Assembly (NCBI GenBank): GCA_964518955.1
Contig: CAZFHS010000027.1
Span: 1 to 64,000 of the forward strand
Length of the DNA stretch: 64,000 bases
Direction of reading: 5' to 3'
Source of the DNA: JBDGYW01 sp964518955
Lineage (GTDB): Bacteria; Gemmatimonadota; Gemmatimonadetes; Gemmatimonadales; GWC2-71-9
The translations under genes and the position numbers were made by a program. The notes under the pieces were generated by a model. It ran no database searches. It saw only the letters and a list, made by a program, of their open reading frames with translations, and had not been told where the DNA came from. Shown piece by piece: positions 62,459 to 64,000 of this stretch (the first letter of the stretch is position 1; each line of letters opens with the position of its first letter).

Positions 62459-63151
62459 GTGAAAGCTCTAGCAGCAGAGTCCTCAGAGAGCACCAACCTG
62501 CCCCGTCGCGAGCGCAAGAAGCAGGAGACGCGAAAGCGGATCTATTCGGCCGCTTTCGAGCTCTTTCTCGAGAAAGGTTTCGACGAAACGACGGTTGAGG
62601 AAATCGCGGAACATGCCGACGTCGCAAAGGGAACGGTATTCAACTACTTCCCGCAGAAGTCGTCATTCTTGCCGGCAGTCTTCGAGCACTGGGTTAACCG
62701 AATAACAGAAGAGTTGGGCCCAGTCGAAAGTTGGACCGGCACCACACGCGGCAAGCTCGAGCAGCTGTTCGACCTCCTGGCGAAGCTCAGCGCAGAAAGC
62801 CCGGAGTTGTTCAGAAGGGCAATCTTCGAACACCTGCGATCGATTCCTGATGGCGAGGGTTGTATGAGAGCGCGACCGCCGGTACAAGAGCTCGCGGCCA
62901 TGATTCGGACCGTGCTGAGTGATGGGGCAGCGGATGGCGACGTACGCGTTGATCTCAATCTGGACCACGGAGCCTCTCTGGTAGAGGCGGCAGTTTTCAA
63001 GACGCTCGTGATCTGGCTCATGGAAGGCGGGCCGTTCGAAGAAGTTCGTGCTGAAATGTCGGGCAAGCTCGACATCATTTTCGAAGGCGCTGCGCCCCGA
63101 CCGATACAAACGAAATCACGCACCTCCCGTCGTCGGAAGGTGAGCGGTTAG
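62459..63151 (+). CDS. TetR/AcrR-family transcriptional regulator
   Basis: 230 residues from a GTG at 62459; upstream in-frame sequence includes the promoter itself, so this start is preferred. N-terminal helix-turn-helix: RKRIYSAAFELFLEKGFDETTVEEIAEHADVAKGTVFNYFPQKSSFL. The C-terminal ligand domain is not assigned. It lies 10 bases ahead of the TolC-like gene, so it is the local repressor of an efflux operon. The repeats at 62395 and 62411 are its likely operator. Confidence 0.9.
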   Translation: MKALAAESSESTNLPRRERKKQETRKRIYSAAFELFLEKGFDETTVEEIAEHADVAKGTVFNYFPQKSSFLPAVFEHWVNRITEELGPVESWTGTTRGKLEQLFDLLAKLSAESPELFRRAIFEHLRSIPDGEGCMRARPPVQELAAMIRTVLSDGAADGDVRVDLNLDHGASLVEAAVFKTLVIWLMEGGPFEEVRAEMSGKLDIIFEGAAPRPIQTKSRTSRRRKVSG

Positions 63152-63161
63152 AAGGTCAAGG

Positions 63162-64000
63162 ATGAAAGGAAACCGCAGAATGAAGGCACGTCGTACCGAG
63201 TGGAGGATCTGGCTGCTGCCGGTTGTTCCTCTACTGATTGTGGGATCGGCTCCCATGGAGGCCCAGGAGCCACCGGGCGCCGACACCGTTCGCCTGTCTC
63301 TCACCGAGGCGGTGTCGCGCGTGCTCTCGGAAAGCGAAGAAATCGCTGCCGTGCGCGCGCAGATCGACCAGGCAGAGTCGCAGGTGACACAGGCGACCGC
63401 CACGGCATTGCCGCAGCTCTCGACGAACTTGACGTACAACCGTGCGATCAAAACGATCTTCGACGATATCGGTGGCGAGCCACCGCCAGGGGATACGGCC
63501 GAGAACCCATTCGGAGATATGTTCGCGGATCTGCCGTTTGGTCGGCCGAACAACTACATCGCCACCTTCCAACTTTCGCAGCTGCTGTGGGCGGGTGGAT
63601 CTGTAGGTGCCGCGCGCGATGTTGCCCGGCGATTCACATCCGCGTCGAGAGACCAGCTGGAGGAAACCGAGGCCGACCTTACACTTCAGGTCAGAACGGC
63701 GTACCTGAACGCGGTCCTCGCCAAGCGCCTGCACGAGATTGCGGTCGACAGCCGAGATGTGGCTGACGATCATCTTCAGCAAGTCGAGGCGTTCTTCGAT
63801 GCTGGTACCACATCCGAGTTCGACCTGCTGAGGGCCAGGGTCGATCGCGAGAACCGTGAACCGGGAGTGGTTCAGGCCGCCAACGGTGCTGAGCTGGCAT
63901 TGCTGGAGCTCAAGCGGCTCGCCAACATCCCGACCGACCGACCGGTGCTCTTGACGACCGAGTTGGAGATCGACACGGTCAACGTCGACGCAGAGGCAAT
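63162..64000 (+). CDS. TolC-family outer-membrane efflux protein (5' part)
   Basis: 279 codons seen; the gene leaves the window on the right. Signal peptide (WLLPVVPLLIVGSAPMEAQ) and TolC repeat features: SLTEAVSRVLSESEEIAAVRAQIDQAESQVTQATATALPQLSTN, then a helix segment with LQVRTAYLNAVLAKRLHEIA and a coiled region. ATG at 63162 (an ATG at 63180 is also possible). Directly downstream of tetR; an RND pump and its adaptor would be expected next but cannot be seen. Confidence 0.9.
   Translation, partial: MKGNRRMKARRTEWRIWLLPVVPLLIVGSAPMEAQEPPGADTVRLSLTEAVSRVLSESEEIAAVRAQIDQAESQVTQATATALPQLSTNLTYNRAIKTIFDDIGGEPPPGDTAENPFGDMFADLPFGRPNNYIATFQLSQLLWAGGSVGAARDVARRFTSASRDQLEETEADLTLQVRTAYLNAVLAKRLHEIAVDSRDVADDHLQQVEAFFDAGTTSEFDLLRARVDRENREPGVVQAANGAELALLELKRLANIPTDRPVLLTTELEIDTVNVDAEA

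Noticed and set aside
1..64000. CRISPR arrays, tRNA, rRNA, transposases
   Set aside because: No regular direct repeats with spacers, no cloverleaf-like sequences and no transposase frames were found by eye.

Overview
The window reads as chromosomal DNA of a member of Gemmatimonadota or a close relative. This is inferred from family content and not from a marker gene: three large FtsX/MacB-type permeases of the ADOP kind (acidobacterial-duplicated-orphan-permease family), each next to a small PadR regulator; a PknB-type kinase with a TPR tail; secreted M1 and M14 peptidases beside a TonB-dependent receptor; and several serine beta-lactamase-like hydrolases. No rRNA, tRNA, CRISPR array, insertion sequence or prophage was seen. 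Genes are dense, and ATGA, GTGA or TTGA stop/start overlaps are frequent.

Layout. (1) 1-8966, minus strand: an eight-gene run, mvhD-like, metF-like, two ferredoxin/FMN glutamate-synthase-type proteins, a fused glutamine-amidotransferase/GXGXG protein, hdrC, hdrB and the start of hdrA. (2) 9.1-15.2 kb, plus strand: methyltransferase, Ser/Thr kinase-TPR protein, Uma2-type nuclease-fold protein, zinc-ribbon protein, lipoprotein. (3) 15.2-24.6 kb, minus strand: amino-acid permease, GH63-like lipoprotein, secreted GH2 beta-galactosidase, TRAP-TAXI permease and its binding protein. (4) 24.7-32 kb: chalcone-isomerase-like protein, then M14 peptidase, TonB receptor and M1 peptidase in one direction. 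(5) 32.3-37.1 kb: PAS-only protein, serine hydrolase, DUF1846 protein and a small partner. (6) 37.1-40.3 kb: ADOP permease with PadR and a clear operator/promoter. (7) 40.3-46.9 kb: a divergent redox island, with two Tat-exported iron-sulfur aldo/keto reductases and a DUF6599 protein on one side, and DUF362, NapH-like and NapG-like proteins on the other; a third such reductase lies at 50.6-52.0 kb. (8) 46.9-57.5 kb: phosphofructokinase, divergent phosphoglycerate kinase and class II aldolase, interspersed with a Cys-rich lipoprotein, a beta-propeller protein and a second ADOP/PadR pair. (9) 57.7-64 kb: a third PadR/ADOP pair, a serine hydrolase with an Ig-like domain, and a TetR-TolC efflux operon that runs off the window.

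The two most promising undescribed systems are the Hdr/MvhD/MetF/glutamate-synthase-like cluster and the periplasmic iron-sulfur aldo/keto reductase island. In the first, the MetF protein lacks two residues needed for normal methylenetetrahydrofolate reduction (Gln replaces the catalytic Glu, Ser the flavin-site Asp), and one FMN subunit is degenerate, so a reaction other than textbook folate reduction or glutamate synthesis is likely. In the second, soluble two-cluster reductases, a NapGH-like quinol-oxidising module and two proteins of unknown function share one divergent locus; one reductase has lost the catalytic lysine.
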